Origin: an uncultured Flavobacteriales bacterium
GTDB taxonomy: Bacteria; Bacteroidota; Bacteroidia; Flavobacteriales_D; Sanyastnellaceae
DNA: 64,000 nt
Direction: 5' to 3'
Assembly: GCA_937974555.1 (NCBI GenBank)
Contig: CALJKR010000031.1
Span: forward strand, 5,738 to 69,737
The notes beneath the pieces were generated by a model. It was not told the DNA's origin, ran no database searches, and worked only from the letters and a program-made list of their open reading frames with translations. Both the position numbers and the translations under genes were made by a program. Each line of letters begins with the position of its first letter. Position 1 is the stretch's first letter. Shown piece by piece: positions 42,989-50,786 of this stretch.

Positions 42989-43672
42989 ATGAATAATCTC
43001 TCCATAGCACATAAACAATTACTGCTTCAAAGATTTGAAGCGGTGCTGACTGCTGAGCGTCGTCAAAAGTTTGAACAAGTTTGGTTGCAGCGAAATTCCT
43101 GTTTGCGCTTGGTCTTGGAGAATATCTATCAACCATTGAACGCCAGTGCCATAGTTAGGACGGCAGACGCCTTGGGCATTCATAATCTTCATATTGTAGA
43201 AAATGAACACCCATGGACGATCAATCGTAAAATATCCAAGGGTGCTTTGGATTGGCTGGATATCGAACATAGTCACAGTATTCAAAATACCTTGTTGACT
43301 TTGAAGACCAAAGGTTTTGAGATTGCAGTAACTGATTTTACACCCAATGCTATTGCGGTGTATGATTACAAACCTACTCGTCCGGTAGCTGTTCTGATGG
43401 GTACAGAATTGACGGGCATTTCAGAAGAAGCCCGTGCATTGGCTGATGTATCATTGGTAGTTCCCATGATGGGATTTACCCAAAGTTTAAATGTATCGGT
43501 GGCCGCTGGGATTGTCCTTTCGCAGTTGACGCCGGCTACACGTGCCTTGTGCAAATCCTTTCCTTATTCTGAGGAAGAGAAATTGGATGCACTTTTGCAT
43601 TGGTCTAAAAATGCCATCTATTGGAGCGATACCATTATCCGTGATTTCCAAAAAGAAGTCGTTGGTTTGTGA
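42989..43672 (+). CDS. SpoU/TrmH-family RNA 2'-O-methyltransferase
   Basis: 227 residues from MNNLSIAHKQ at 42989. SPOUT fold: motif 1 NASAIVRTADALGI at 51-64 (N51, R57), motif 2 AVLMGTELTGIS near 153-164, motif 3 VVPMMGFTQSLNVSVAAGI near 174-192, which form the trefoil knot binding S-adenosylmethionine. The length and N-terminal helix resemble TrmH, which methylates G18 of tRNA; this assignment is inference. The start is right after the HU terminator, so expression may depend on read-through. Confidence 0.9.
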   Translation: MNNLSIAHKQLLLQRFEAVLTAERRQKFEQVWLQRNSCLRLVLENIYQPLNASAIVRTADALGIHNLHIVENEHPWTINRKISKGALDWLDIEHSHSIQNTLLTLKTKGFEIAVTDFTPNAIAVYDYKPTRPVAVLMGTELTGISEEARALADVSLVVPMMGFTQSLNVSVAAGIVLSQLTPATRALCKSFPYSEEEKLDALLHWSKNAIYWSDTIIRDFQKEVVGL

Positions 43673-43673
43673 A

Positions 43674-45332
43674 TCAGTCTTGATTCATCAGATCCATCTT
43701 AAATAAGTACACTTGAGGTATCAAATCGTCCCAGGTCTTGTCGCGATTTAAGAATTCCTGGTAGCCTAGATCATAATAAATGAGGTATACAGGACTTTGC
43801 ATCCGCTCTATAACCTCTATCAATGTGAAATCTTCTCCCCGGGCCCAATGAATGGACGCGATGGGTTGATTGTCCATTTGCAATTGCCAGTGATATCGAA
43901 TGTGCTGTTTCCAGTCACTTTCAAATCTTGCCAAGGCTTGAAGCGCGGCGTTCTTTGTACTTTGGGTGTCTTTGATGCAAAGGGTAAAAGGATAGTAATT
44001 CTCTATTCGATGCGCATTTTGATACAATGAATCAGCTACACCAGTAACACCCATAACTTTATTTATTTCCGGATTTGGAGGGTATGCAAGGTGACAAATG
44101 CCTTGATGATAAGTGATGTTTTCGATGGTTGAATCCGATTTATGAATGGTGAGTGCTCCCTCGATTTTTCCATTGATTCTTGTAAATTGTATTTTGTTTC
44201 CGTTGTTTTCAAAGAGTACAACTTTTTCGACATGACCTTTCCTTTCTATTTTGCTGATTAAAGAATTGTTTTTAAAATTTTCTTCTACGCAAGTGGAGTC
44301 GTTTGAGGTGACTTGTCTTTTCAAGGGATTTCCCAAAACGTCGTTGATCTGGGCGTAAATAACCCCAGCTTTTTGGGTTTGAAGATAACGGTATTGATTA
44401 AACTCGGTTTTTTCATATTCAATGGTGTCAGCAGATGGATCATCATTGCGCATCCTGTAACACTGACCAGATGGGCTAAACCATCGGGTTGTATTTTGAT
44501 TGGGCAGATGGTTGTGGTTGGTGATTTTTTGGATCATCGATAATTTTCCACTGGGATAGTATTCGCTTCGGGTTGCTTTTCCATTATCTGAGAATGTTAC
44601 CTGTGATTGCAATTGGCCGTCCTCATAAAAGATCTGAAACGGATGCAGGCCTCTGAATGGATTGGATGTTGGATAATCATGAATTTCCCATGGTTTGCCA
44701 TTGGGATAATTTCGGATGTATCGTCCCATTCTTCGCTCTTCTTCGGATATGGGTCTTGGATCAAAACGATATTCTTTTCGAGAAATTAATGTTCCGTGTT
44801 CATTTTTTTCTTCGGAAATTCCGGTAGGAACCAGAATGGGCGAAAATCCGCCTTCGTCAATGTCGTAGGGATGATAACCTTCTGGTTGGAATTCCAATTG
44901 TTCTTTTTCAGTGAGTTGCGTGTATTGAAATCGAAGCATGGTCATGCCATTTGGGAAATAAACTGTGATTTGAAGAATCCGATGGTGATCTGTGGTTTCC
45001 CTCAATTTCCATCGCTCATTGATTCTACCCAAACTGTCCCAAACTTCGTAGTTGGCAGAGAAAGGGCTTTTTTGTATCACATGGTAGTCGTGGGTTTGAA
45101 TGTTGTGACTCCATTTTTGTTCTTGAATCAATTGGCCATTTTCAAATATTCTCACCGCACGATAGTCCTGGTGCTCTTCGACATGTTTGCCTTCCATGCG
45201 ATGGGTGAGCGTCGAATCAGTATAATACGTGCTAAAAAAGTACAGACTGCCTTTCTTGTAGGCAGGATTCCAATCTTGGCCCAAGCCGAGCTGGGCGGAG
45301 ATCAGCCATATCATTAGCAGAATTAAGCGCAT
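43674..45332 (-). CDS. Secreted protein with MORN/YwqK-like repeats
   Basis: 552 residues. Signal peptide 1-18 (..LGLGQD). Residues 60-290 contain repeated Tyr/Gly-rich strands like MORN units (RYIRNYPNGKPWEIHDY, FQIFYEDGQLQSQVTF, RSEYYPSGKLSMIQK), and the C-terminal third is unrecognised. The fold seems related to the protein at 26978-28045 but the sequence is distinct. A TATCTTCG box ends 6 bases upstream of the ATG, suggesting a very short leader. Convergent with the methyltransferase gene. Function unknown. Confidence 0.75.
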   Translation of the reverse strand: MRLILLMIWLISAQLGLGQDWNPAYKKGSLYFFSTYYTDSTLTHRMEGKHVEEHQDYRAVRIFENGQLIQEQKWSHNIQTHDYHVIQKSPFSANYEVWDSLGRINERWKLRETTDHHRILQITVYFPNGMTMLRFQYTQLTEKEQLEFQPEGYHPYDIDEGGFSPILVPTGISEEKNEHGTLISRKEYRFDPRPISEEERRMGRYIRNYPNGKPWEIHDYPTSNPFRGLHPFQIFYEDGQLQSQVTFSDNGKATRSEYYPSGKLSMIQKITNHNHLPNQNTTRWFSPSGQCYRMRNDDPSADTIEYEKTEFNQYRYLQTQKAGVIYAQINDVLGNPLKRQVTSNDSTCVEENFKNNSLISKIERKGHVEKVVLFENNGNKIQFTRINGKIEGALTIHKSDSTIENITYHQGICHLAYPPNPEINKVMGVTGVADSLYQNAHRIENYYPFTLCIKDTQSTKNAALQALARFESDWKQHIRYHWQLQMDNQPIASIHWARGEDFTLIEVIERMQSPVYLIYYDLGYQEFLNRDKTWDDLIPQVYLFKMDLMNQD

Positions 45333-45337
45333 GGGTA

Positions 45338-45345
45338 CGAAGATA
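45338..45345 (-). promoter_or_regulatory. Possible -7 box directly upstream of the gene at 45332
   Basis: Minus strand reads TATCTTCG, identical to the box at 13009-13016. It lies 6 bases from the ATG, which would give a nearly leaderless mRNA. Confidence 0.35.
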
Positions 45346-45383
45346 ATGTGAATTCATTTTTCAATATGTGCATAATTTATATG

Positions 45384-45414
45384 TTGTACAATTTACCAAA
45401 AAGGTTTAAGTTCG
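45384..45414 (+). promoter_or_regulatory. Possible promoter of the nuclease gene
   Basis: TTG at 45384-45386, a 20-bp spacer, then TAAGTTCG at 45407-45414 (a TAnnTTCG variant), 14 bases before the ATG at 45428. Confidence 0.35.
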
Positions 45415-45427
45415 ATTTTTAATTGCC

Positions 45428-46303
45428 ATGAAAACATTTCCATTTACCCCAGAATTGGGTTGGTCGGTCAGTCGATATGATATATTCAATACCTGTCGCC
45501 GAAAGTATTACCATAACTATTATGCAAAGCATGATGAACCTGCATTGCGAGATCGTGCATTGATGTTGAAGTCGATGACGACTGTTCCGTTGGAAATTGG
45601 GAATATTGCGCACGATGTGATGGAAAGTATTCTGCATCGGTTGATCAAGTCCAGTCAACCGGTAGATATTGTTCGATTAGAGGCTTTTGTCCGTCAACGT
45701 GCCCAGGAATATGTTACTTCCAAAAAGTTTTTGGAGGTTCATTACAAAGAGCAAGAAGAAATTGCTTGGGAACCAATTGCTGAAAGGGCTTTTGCTTCGA
45801 TTCGAAATATAGTGACCTCCGATCGCTTTCAATGGATTTTGAATCTGCCTCAGTCATCCAAGGATCAATGGATGATTGAACCTGCTGGGTTTGGAGAGAC
45901 CCGAATAGAAGGCATGAAGGCCTATTGCAAGGTGGATTTTATGCTGCCCCATGAGGATACCATTTACATCATGGATTGGAAAACGGGAAAGCCTGATCCT
46001 GAGAAGCATCGCAAGCAGTTGATTGGATACGCTTTGTTTGCGAGTTTTCATTTTGAAGGACGTTTCAATCATATTATTCCCATGGTGTGTTACGTGAAGG
46101 AAGGATATGAGGAAGTGCAGCCTGAAATTTCCAATGCGGATATTCAAGATTTTGTTGATACCGTTCGAAAAGAAACAGAGGAAATGAAATCCTATACTTT
46201 GGATGAGATGAAAAACCTTCCCAAGATGAAAGCCGCTTTTCCTCTAACCGACAACACTTCTTCTTGCAGATTTTGTGAATTTCGCGAGTTGTGTGACCGG
46301 TGA
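45428..46303 (+). CDS. PD-(D/E)XK nuclease with Fe-S cysteines (RecB/Cas4-like)
   Basis: 291 residues. Active site: H62 in IGNIAHDV, D170 in CKVDFMLP, D183 and K185 in IMDWKTGKP, and Q197 in RKQLIGYALF, the RecB-type motif III pattern. Four cysteines fit an Fe-S cluster as in Cas4 and AddB: C23 (NTCRRKYYHNY), and C280, C283, C289 (CRFCEFRELC). No CRISPR, helicase or recombination genes are nearby, so a general DNA-repair or maintenance role is more likely than CRISPR adaptation. Exact function unknown. The nitrilase gene follows 30 bases later. Confidence 0.85.
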   Translation: MKTFPFTPELGWSVSRYDIFNTCRRKYYHNYYAKHDEPALRDRALMLKSMTTVPLEIGNIAHDVMESILHRLIKSSQPVDIVRLEAFVRQRAQEYVTSKKFLEVHYKEQEEIAWEPIAERAFASIRNIVTSDRFQWILNLPQSSKDQWMIEPAGFGETRIEGMKAYCKVDFMLPHEDTIYIMDWKTGKPDPEKHRKQLIGYALFASFHFEGRFNHIIPMVCYVKEGYEEVQPEISNADIQDFVDTVRKETEEMKSYTLDEMKNLPKMKAAFPLTDNTSSCRFCEFRELCDR

Positions 46304-46333
46304 ACGAGCCTGATTTTGATGTAACATTGAAAC

Positions 46334-47113
46334 ATGAAAATCACATTGGTTCAGACCGTGCTGAGTTGGGAGTCACCGGCTAAAAATTATTTGCGTTTGG
46401 ATGGTATTCTTCAAAAACAATCCAAAACGGATGTGGTGGTTTTGCCAGAAATGTTTACCACGGGTTTCACCATGAATGTTCAATCGTTGGAACGTTTTGA
46501 TTCCAATGGAGAGACCATTCAATGGATGCGAAATTGGGCCAAACATTTGGATGCGGTCATTACGGGGAGTGTGGCAATGATGACAGATTCTGGAGCAGTC
46601 AATCGTTTGATTTGGATGCGCCCCGATGGAACGTTTGATTTTTATGACAAAAGGCATGCGTTTACTTTTGGAGGGGAGCATGAGCATTATCGGTCGGGTG
46701 ATCAACGTTTGATTGAACACTGGCGCGGATGGAATTTTTGTCCTTTGATTTGTTACGATTTGCGATTTCCGGTCTGGAGTAGAAATCGATTTCAACATGG
46801 CGCTCCGGATTATGATGTCTTGATTTATGTAGCCAATTGGCCCAACGCGCGCCGTGATGCTTGGAATGCTTTATTGAAAGCCAGAGCCATTGAAAATGTT
46901 TCCTATACCGTGGGTGTCAATCGAGTGGGTACTGATCCCAAAGAAAATGTATATGCAGGTGACTCCGCAGTAATCGATTTTAAAGGCAATGTACTTTGGA
47001 CCCAGTCGGATATTGCGGAAGTGCAAACCTTGGAATTGAATCGTCAGGATTTGGATGAGTTCAGGGCAAAATTTCCGGCTTTGAAAGATGGGGATGCGTT
47101 TCAACTTTTGTGA
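46334..47113 (+). CDS. Nitrilase-family amidohydrolase (YafV/omega-amidase-like)
   Basis: 259 residues. Catalytic triad Glu39 (LPEMFTTGF), Lys106 (FYDKRHAFTFGGE) and Cys140 (CPLICYDLRFPVWSR). The KRHAFTFGGEHEHY segment resembles E. coli YafV, which acts as an omega-amidase on alpha-ketoglutaramate-type compounds in metabolite repair; the exact substrate is inference. Cytoplasmic. Its last 13 bases overlap the convergent aroB gene. Confidence 0.92.
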   Translation: MKITLVQTVLSWESPAKNYLRLDGILQKQSKTDVVVLPEMFTTGFTMNVQSLERFDSNGETIQWMRNWAKHLDAVITGSVAMMTDSGAVNRLIWMRPDGTFDFYDKRHAFTFGGEHEHYRSGDQRLIEHWRGWNFCPLICYDLRFPVWSRNRFQHGAPDYDVLIYVANWPNARRDAWNALLKARAIENVSYTVGVNRVGTDPKENVYAGDSAVIDFKGNVLWTQSDIAEVQTLELNRQDLDEFRAKFPALKDGDAFQLL

Positions 47114-48144
47114 AAAAGTGAATGATATACAGATTTTGCTTTATCCCAACTTACCTCCTGGTTTTCTTTTGCTTTTCCAATCTCCTCAAGGAGTGTAAAT
47201 TTTAATTTTCCTTGCTTGTTTTTCTTGTCCTGGACCAAGTAGGGTAAAATATTCTCCCATGCAGGCATGGATGGTGGTTGGGGAAAAATCTCATCCAGAA
47301 ATTGGAGCACTTCTTCTTGTTGTTCCGCGTCCATATCTTCAGAAAGTACGGTCGCATATTTCATACCCAGGGCAACGCAATATCCATGTGAAAGGGGTTG
47401 ATTTACTTCCAGCCAATAGGATTCCAATGCATGTCCCAGGGTGTGCCCAAAATTCAATTGCTTGCGAATATTTTCTTCAAAGGGATCTTCGAAAACGATG
47501 TGATTTTTAATTTGAATATTCCTTTTGATGAATGGAATGATGTGAGGGACATCGATTTCTTCCAGCTCGTTGTATGCCTCCCATAATGCGCTGTCTGCGA
47601 TCAGGGCATGCTTTATCATCTCGGCAAATCCAGAGATGATTTCCTTTTCTTCCAAGGTTTCCAGAAAGTGAGGGCAGATGATGAGTTGGTCGGGATCTTG
47701 AAAAGTACCCACGACATTTTTTATTCCAGAAAGATTGATGGCGTTTTTACCGCCAATCGCGGCATCGACCATTCCGGTAAGCGTTGTTGGAATATGCGCA
47801 AATGAAATCCCTCTTTTGTACAAGGCTGCAGCCATTCCTCCCAGGTCGGTTGTGCTTCCTCCTCCGATGTTGATGACATAAGCGTTGCGGTCTGCATGGT
47901 CTTCAATCCACTGATTCCAGATGTGCTGCAGAATCTCCATCTCTTTGCACTCTTCTCCTGCCGGAATCTCAATAACATTGGCTTGCGCAATGGGTGTGCA
48001 TTGTTCCAACAGGTCATTCAACCACAAACCGCTGACATGTTCGTCGATTATCAAGTAAATGGCAGAAGCTTGCGCTAACTCTTCTTCAATGGATTGAAAG
48101 AGTTGGCTGAATTCGGTTTCCCAAGCGATATTGGGGTGGTCCAT
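47101..48144 (-). CDS. aroB: 3-dehydroquinate synthase
   Basis: 347 residues. Converts DAHP to 3-dehydroquinate, second shikimate step; needs NAD and a divalent metal. NAD-binding GGGSTTDLGG near 94-103; metal ligands in SGFAEMIKHALI (Glu, near 172), NFGHTLGHALE (His, near 236) and LSHGYCVALGM (His, near 252). Last gene of the hydrolase-engB-aroB operon, 4 bases after the engB stop. Confidence 0.96.
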   Translation of the reverse strand: MDHPNIAWETEFSQLFQSIEEELAQASAIYLIIDEHVSGLWLNDLLEQCTPIAQANVIEIPAGEECKEMEILQHIWNQWIEDHADRNAYVINIGGGSTTDLGGMAAALYKRGISFAHIPTTLTGMVDAAIGGKNAINLSGIKNVVGTFQDPDQLIICPHFLETLEEKEIISGFAEMIKHALIADSALWEAYNELEEIDVPHIIPFIKRNIQIKNHIVFEDPFEENIRKQLNFGHTLGHALESYWLEVNQPLSHGYCVALGMKYATVLSEDMDAEQQEEVLQFLDEIFPQPPSMPAWENILPYLVQDKKNKQGKLKFTLLEEIGKAKENQEVSWDKAKSVYHSLFHKS

Positions 48145-48148
48145 GACT

Positions 48149-48751
48149 TTAGCTAATGAGGGTTTCGATAAATTTCAAAAGTTGATCACGGCCTTGTTGT
48201 GATTCGGCTGAAGTTAAAAACAAATTGGGACTATCTCCCCAACGTTCGATCATCTTCTCTTCGTATTCCTTGAACATCCGAGCTGCGGCTTGCTCTTTGA
48301 GTTTGTCGGCTTTGGTGAAAATCACAGCCATGGGCAATTGCCATTCGAGCATTTGATCCATGAATTCCAAATCAATTTTTTGAGCTTCATGCCGGATGTC
48401 TACCAAGATGAATGTACAAACCAAATTCTCGCGCTCTTGCAAATAACGTTTGGACATGATTTGCCACTCACCGCGATTGGATTTGGATTTCTTGGCATAA
48501 CCATAACCTGGCAAATCCACCAAATACCAATTCTTCCCTTGTTTGACTTTTACTTCAAAGTGATTGATGGTTTGTGTTTTTCCAGGAGTGCCAGAGGTTT
48601 TGGCAAGTCCTTTTTTGGTAACCAGCATGTTGATCAAAGAACTTTTACCCACATTGGATCGGCCAATAAAGGCCACTTCCTTTATATGGGGGTCTGGACA
48701 TCCTTCTACCTTGGTGTTGGATGTTAAAAAAATGGCGTCAAGAATGTGCAT
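48149..48751 (-). CDS. engB: Ribosome-biogenesis GTPase EngB/YsxC/YihA
   Basis: 200 residues from the ATG at 48751; a GTG one codon earlier is possible. GTPase motifs: G1 GRSNVGKSS at 30-38, G2 region TSGTPGKTQ, G3 DLPGYGYA at 79-86, G4 TKADK near 147-151. An essential factor in late large-subunit assembly. The start overlaps the hydrolase stop by one base (TGATG). Between an alpha/beta hydrolase and aroB. Confidence 0.95.
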   Translation of the reverse strand: MHILDAIFLTSNTKVEGCPDPHIKEVAFIGRSNVGKSSLINMLVTKKGLAKTSGTPGKTQTINHFEVKVKQGKNWYLVDLPGYGYAKKSKSNRGEWQIMSKRYLQERENLVCTFILVDIRHEAQKIDLEFMDQMLEWQLPMAVIFTKADKLKEQAAARMFKEYEEKMIERWGDSPNLFLTSAESQQGRDQLLKFIETLIS

Positions 48752-49512
48752 CACAATGATTTTTCGGTCAACCAGCCTCTGAGAATTTGATTGAAAGTTT
48801 CAGGATGTTCCATCATGGGTGCATGTCCACATTCATCAATCCAATACAATTGTGCTTGAGGAAGCAGTTGTTGAAATTCATTCGCAACTTCGGGCGGGGT
48901 GATGGTGTCATTTTTACCCCAAATCAAGCAAGCCGGTACATCCATATTTTTTAAGTCATTGGCCATGTTGTGTCGGATGGCACTTTTTGCCAAAGCCAAT
49001 ATGCGGAGTACTCGATTGCGATCATTGACTACTTCAAAACATTCATCAACCAAGGCGTCATTGGCATGTTTGGGATCGTAAAAGGTAACCGCAACTTTTT
49101 GTCTAATAAATTCTTTGTCCTCACGGCGAGGGAAAGAAGAACCAAATGCATTTTCATAAAGGCCGCTGCTAGCAGTTAGTATCATGGCACGCACTTTATT
49201 GACATGCATTTTGGTGTATACCAAAGCAACGTGTCCGCCTAAACTGTTGCCCAGTAGCATCACTTGATTGAATTTGTGATGCTCCACAAAACGATGCAGG
49301 TACTCTGCCAACGATTTTACACCAGTAGTAAGAACAGGCATGGTATAGAGCGGAAGCATGGGGATAAGCACACGATGGGTTTTGGAAAACTCATCCAAGA
49401 CTTCTCTAAAATTGCTCAACGCGCCAAAAAGCCCGTGCAAGAGAATCAGTGGCTCACCACTGCCTTTATCGATGAATTGAAATTCACCTTCTGTTTTCAA
49501 AAATTCTTCCAT
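48751..49512 (-). CDS. Alpha/beta-hydrolase
   Basis: 253 residues. Oxyanion region LHGLFGALSNF at 25-35, nucleophile elbow GNSLGG with Ser90, acid Asp in WGKNDTITPP near 204 and His in CGHAPMMEHP near 232. No signal peptide. The scaffold fits a broad group (esterases, lactonases, C-C hydrolases), so the substrate is open. First gene of the operon with engB and aroB, a combination I recall from other Bacteroidota. Confidence 0.88.
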   Translation of the reverse strand: MEEFLKTEGEFQFIDKGSGEPLILLHGLFGALSNFREVLDEFSKTHRVLIPMLPLYTMPVLTTGVKSLAEYLHRFVEHHKFNQVMLLGNSLGGHVALVYTKMHVNKVRAMILTASSGLYENAFGSSFPRREDKEFIRQKVAVTFYDPKHANDALVDECFEVVNDRNRVLRILALAKSAIRHNMANDLKNMDVPACLIWGKNDTITPPEVANEFQQLLPQAQLYWIDECGHAPMMEHPETFNQILRGWLTEKSL

Positions 49513-49651
49513 GTTGAATCTAGTTCAAAGGCGAAAATACCGCTTTTCTAGAGTGGATTATTCAATGTAGACAAGACCTTTTAACAATCCTAGGCTGACA
49601 ACAATTTGTATTATTTGGAAGGGAAGGAGTGTTGTTCCCAAAAATTTGCCC

Positions 49652-50530
49652 ATGCAAAAGAAACGGTTGCAGTGGAATACACCGCATCAATTGAGACAAA
49701 TGGTCATGATTGCAATGGCAGTAATCATGGCCAGTGTGGGGTTGAAGGGTTTTTTGTTGCCCAATCATTTTTTGGATGGAGGTGTTACTGGAATTTCACT
49801 GATCGTCAATGCCATCACAGGATGGGATTTGTCTTTGCTGATTATTCTACTGAATATTCCATTTGTCTTTTTGGGGTATAAGCAGATCAACAAATACTTT
49901 GCTTTAAAAAGTGGAATAGCCATTTTTTCTTTGGCATTGCTGGTGCACTTCATTCATATTCCAGTTGTTACAGAAGACAAGTTGTTGATTGCTGTATTTG
50001 GAGGTGTTTTCCTTGGAGCAGGGATTGGTTTTGCCATGCGTGGGGGTGGTGTGATTGATGGAACGGAGGTATTGGCAGTCTCTGTCAGCAGACGCTCTAC
50101 ACTGAGCGTCGGTGATTTTATAACGGTTTTAAATGTGGTTATTTTCCTTTTGGCCGCTTGGGTATTTGATTTGGAAAAGGCGCTGTACTCCATGCTTACC
50201 TATTTCGCAGCTTCTAAAACAGTGGATTTTATCGTCAATGGTTGGGAGGAATACATCGGGATGACCATCATCTCTCATCATTCAACGAAAATTGAAGCGG
50301 TCATTCGGAAACATCTAAAAGGAGGCGTTACCATTTACAAGGGGGAATTTGGTTTTAGGGACATTTCACCTTCACATGAGAACAAGCGAATCATATTTTG
50401 CGCCATCACCCGCCTTGAAGTCACCAATCTGGTGAATATCGTGGAGAGTATTGATCCCAATGCTTTTATCATCCAGCATCCCATCAAAGACACGCGCGGT
50501 GGGGTAATCAAAAAGCGCCCGCTTCACTGA
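49652..50530 (+). CDS. YitT-family membrane protein (DUF161/DUF2179)
   Basis: 292 residues from the ATG at 49652. Five or six transmembrane helices in residues 18-185 with two repeated Gly-rich segments (PNHFLDGGVTGISLIVN near 38-54; GGGVIDGTEVLA near 130-141). The soluble C-terminal DUF2179 domain (210-285) contains HLKGGVTIYKGEFGF. Family function unknown. The gene ends about 250 bases upstream of mraZ. Confidence 0.9.
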   Translation: MQKKRLQWNTPHQLRQMVMIAMAVIMASVGLKGFLLPNHFLDGGVTGISLIVNAITGWDLSLLIILLNIPFVFLGYKQINKYFALKSGIAIFSLALLVHFIHIPVVTEDKLLIAVFGGVFLGAGIGFAMRGGGVIDGTEVLAVSVSRRSTLSVGDFITVLNVVIFLLAAWVFDLEKALYSMLTYFAASKTVDFIVNGWEEYIGMTIISHHSTKIEAVIRKHLKGGVTIYKGEFGFRDISPSHENKRIIFCAITRLEVTNLVNIVESIDPNAFIIQHPIKDTRGGVIKKRPLH

Positions 50531-50600
50531 TTCATTTCCTTCCAAAAAAAAGAGTCAATACCCTATCTGGGTCGACTTATGCACGTTAAGTTGTTAACAT

Positions 50601-50616
50601 TCCCACTTTTTACCAC
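50601..50616 (-). promoter_or_regulatory. Distant inverted copy of the MraZ-type box
   Basis: On the minus strand this is GTGGTAAAAAGTGGGA, exactly identical to 50735-50750 on the plus strand. Two TGG units 10 bp apart are retained. It lies 118 bp upstream of, and opposite to, the proximal box. Confidence 0.55.
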
Positions 50617-50620
50617 CGCT

Positions 50621-50639
50621 CAATTTGACGTTCAAATTG
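50621..50639. repeat. Short perfect palindrome upstream of mraZ
   Basis: CAATTTGA CGT TCAAATTG, an 8-bp perfect inverted repeat with a 3-base centre. It could be a protein-binding site or a small hairpin. It directly follows the distant MraZ-like box. Confidence 0.45.
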
Positions 50640-50710
50640 GTGTTTAAATCTATGTAAATCAAGTGGTTGGGCTTTTAGCTTGTGCTTTATTTGAAATTCT
50701 GGTTTATCAA

Positions 50711-50749
50711 AAAGTGTAAGAAAATGGTAGTGCTGTGGTAAAAAGTGGG
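50711..50749 (+). promoter_or_regulatory. Probable MraZ operator: four phased TGG-type repeats
   Basis: AAAGTGT (50711), AAAATGG (50721), GCTGTGG (50732) and AAAGTGGG (50742) put a TGK unit at 50715, 50725, 50736 and 50746, spacing 10, 11 and 10 bp. MraZ is known to bind direct repeats of this kind (TGGGN in E. coli, AAAGTG in mollicutes) in its own promoter. The array ends 10 bases before the -7 box and covers the -33 region, so it fits autorepression. Confidence 0.7.
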
Positions 50750-50759
50750 ATTTTTGATT

Positions 50760-50767
50760 TACTTTCG
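50760..50767 (+). promoter_or_regulatory. -7 box of the dcw operon
   Basis: TACTTTCG, a TAnnTTCG variant of the -7 consensus, directly downstream of the operator repeats and 10-19 bases before the candidate mraZ start codons. Confidence 0.45.
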
Positions 50768-50786
50768 TATCCACAACATGACCAAC

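Noticed and set aside
45428..46303. Cas4 and CRISPR adaptation role for the PD-(D/E)XK nuclease
   Set aside because: No repeats, cas1 or cas2 in the window. Motifs alone fit many RecB-like nucleases.
50581..50600. Candidate terminator after the YitT gene (ACCC..GGGT hairpin near 50570)
   Set aside because: The stem is only four base pairs plus a broken extension and lacks a T run.
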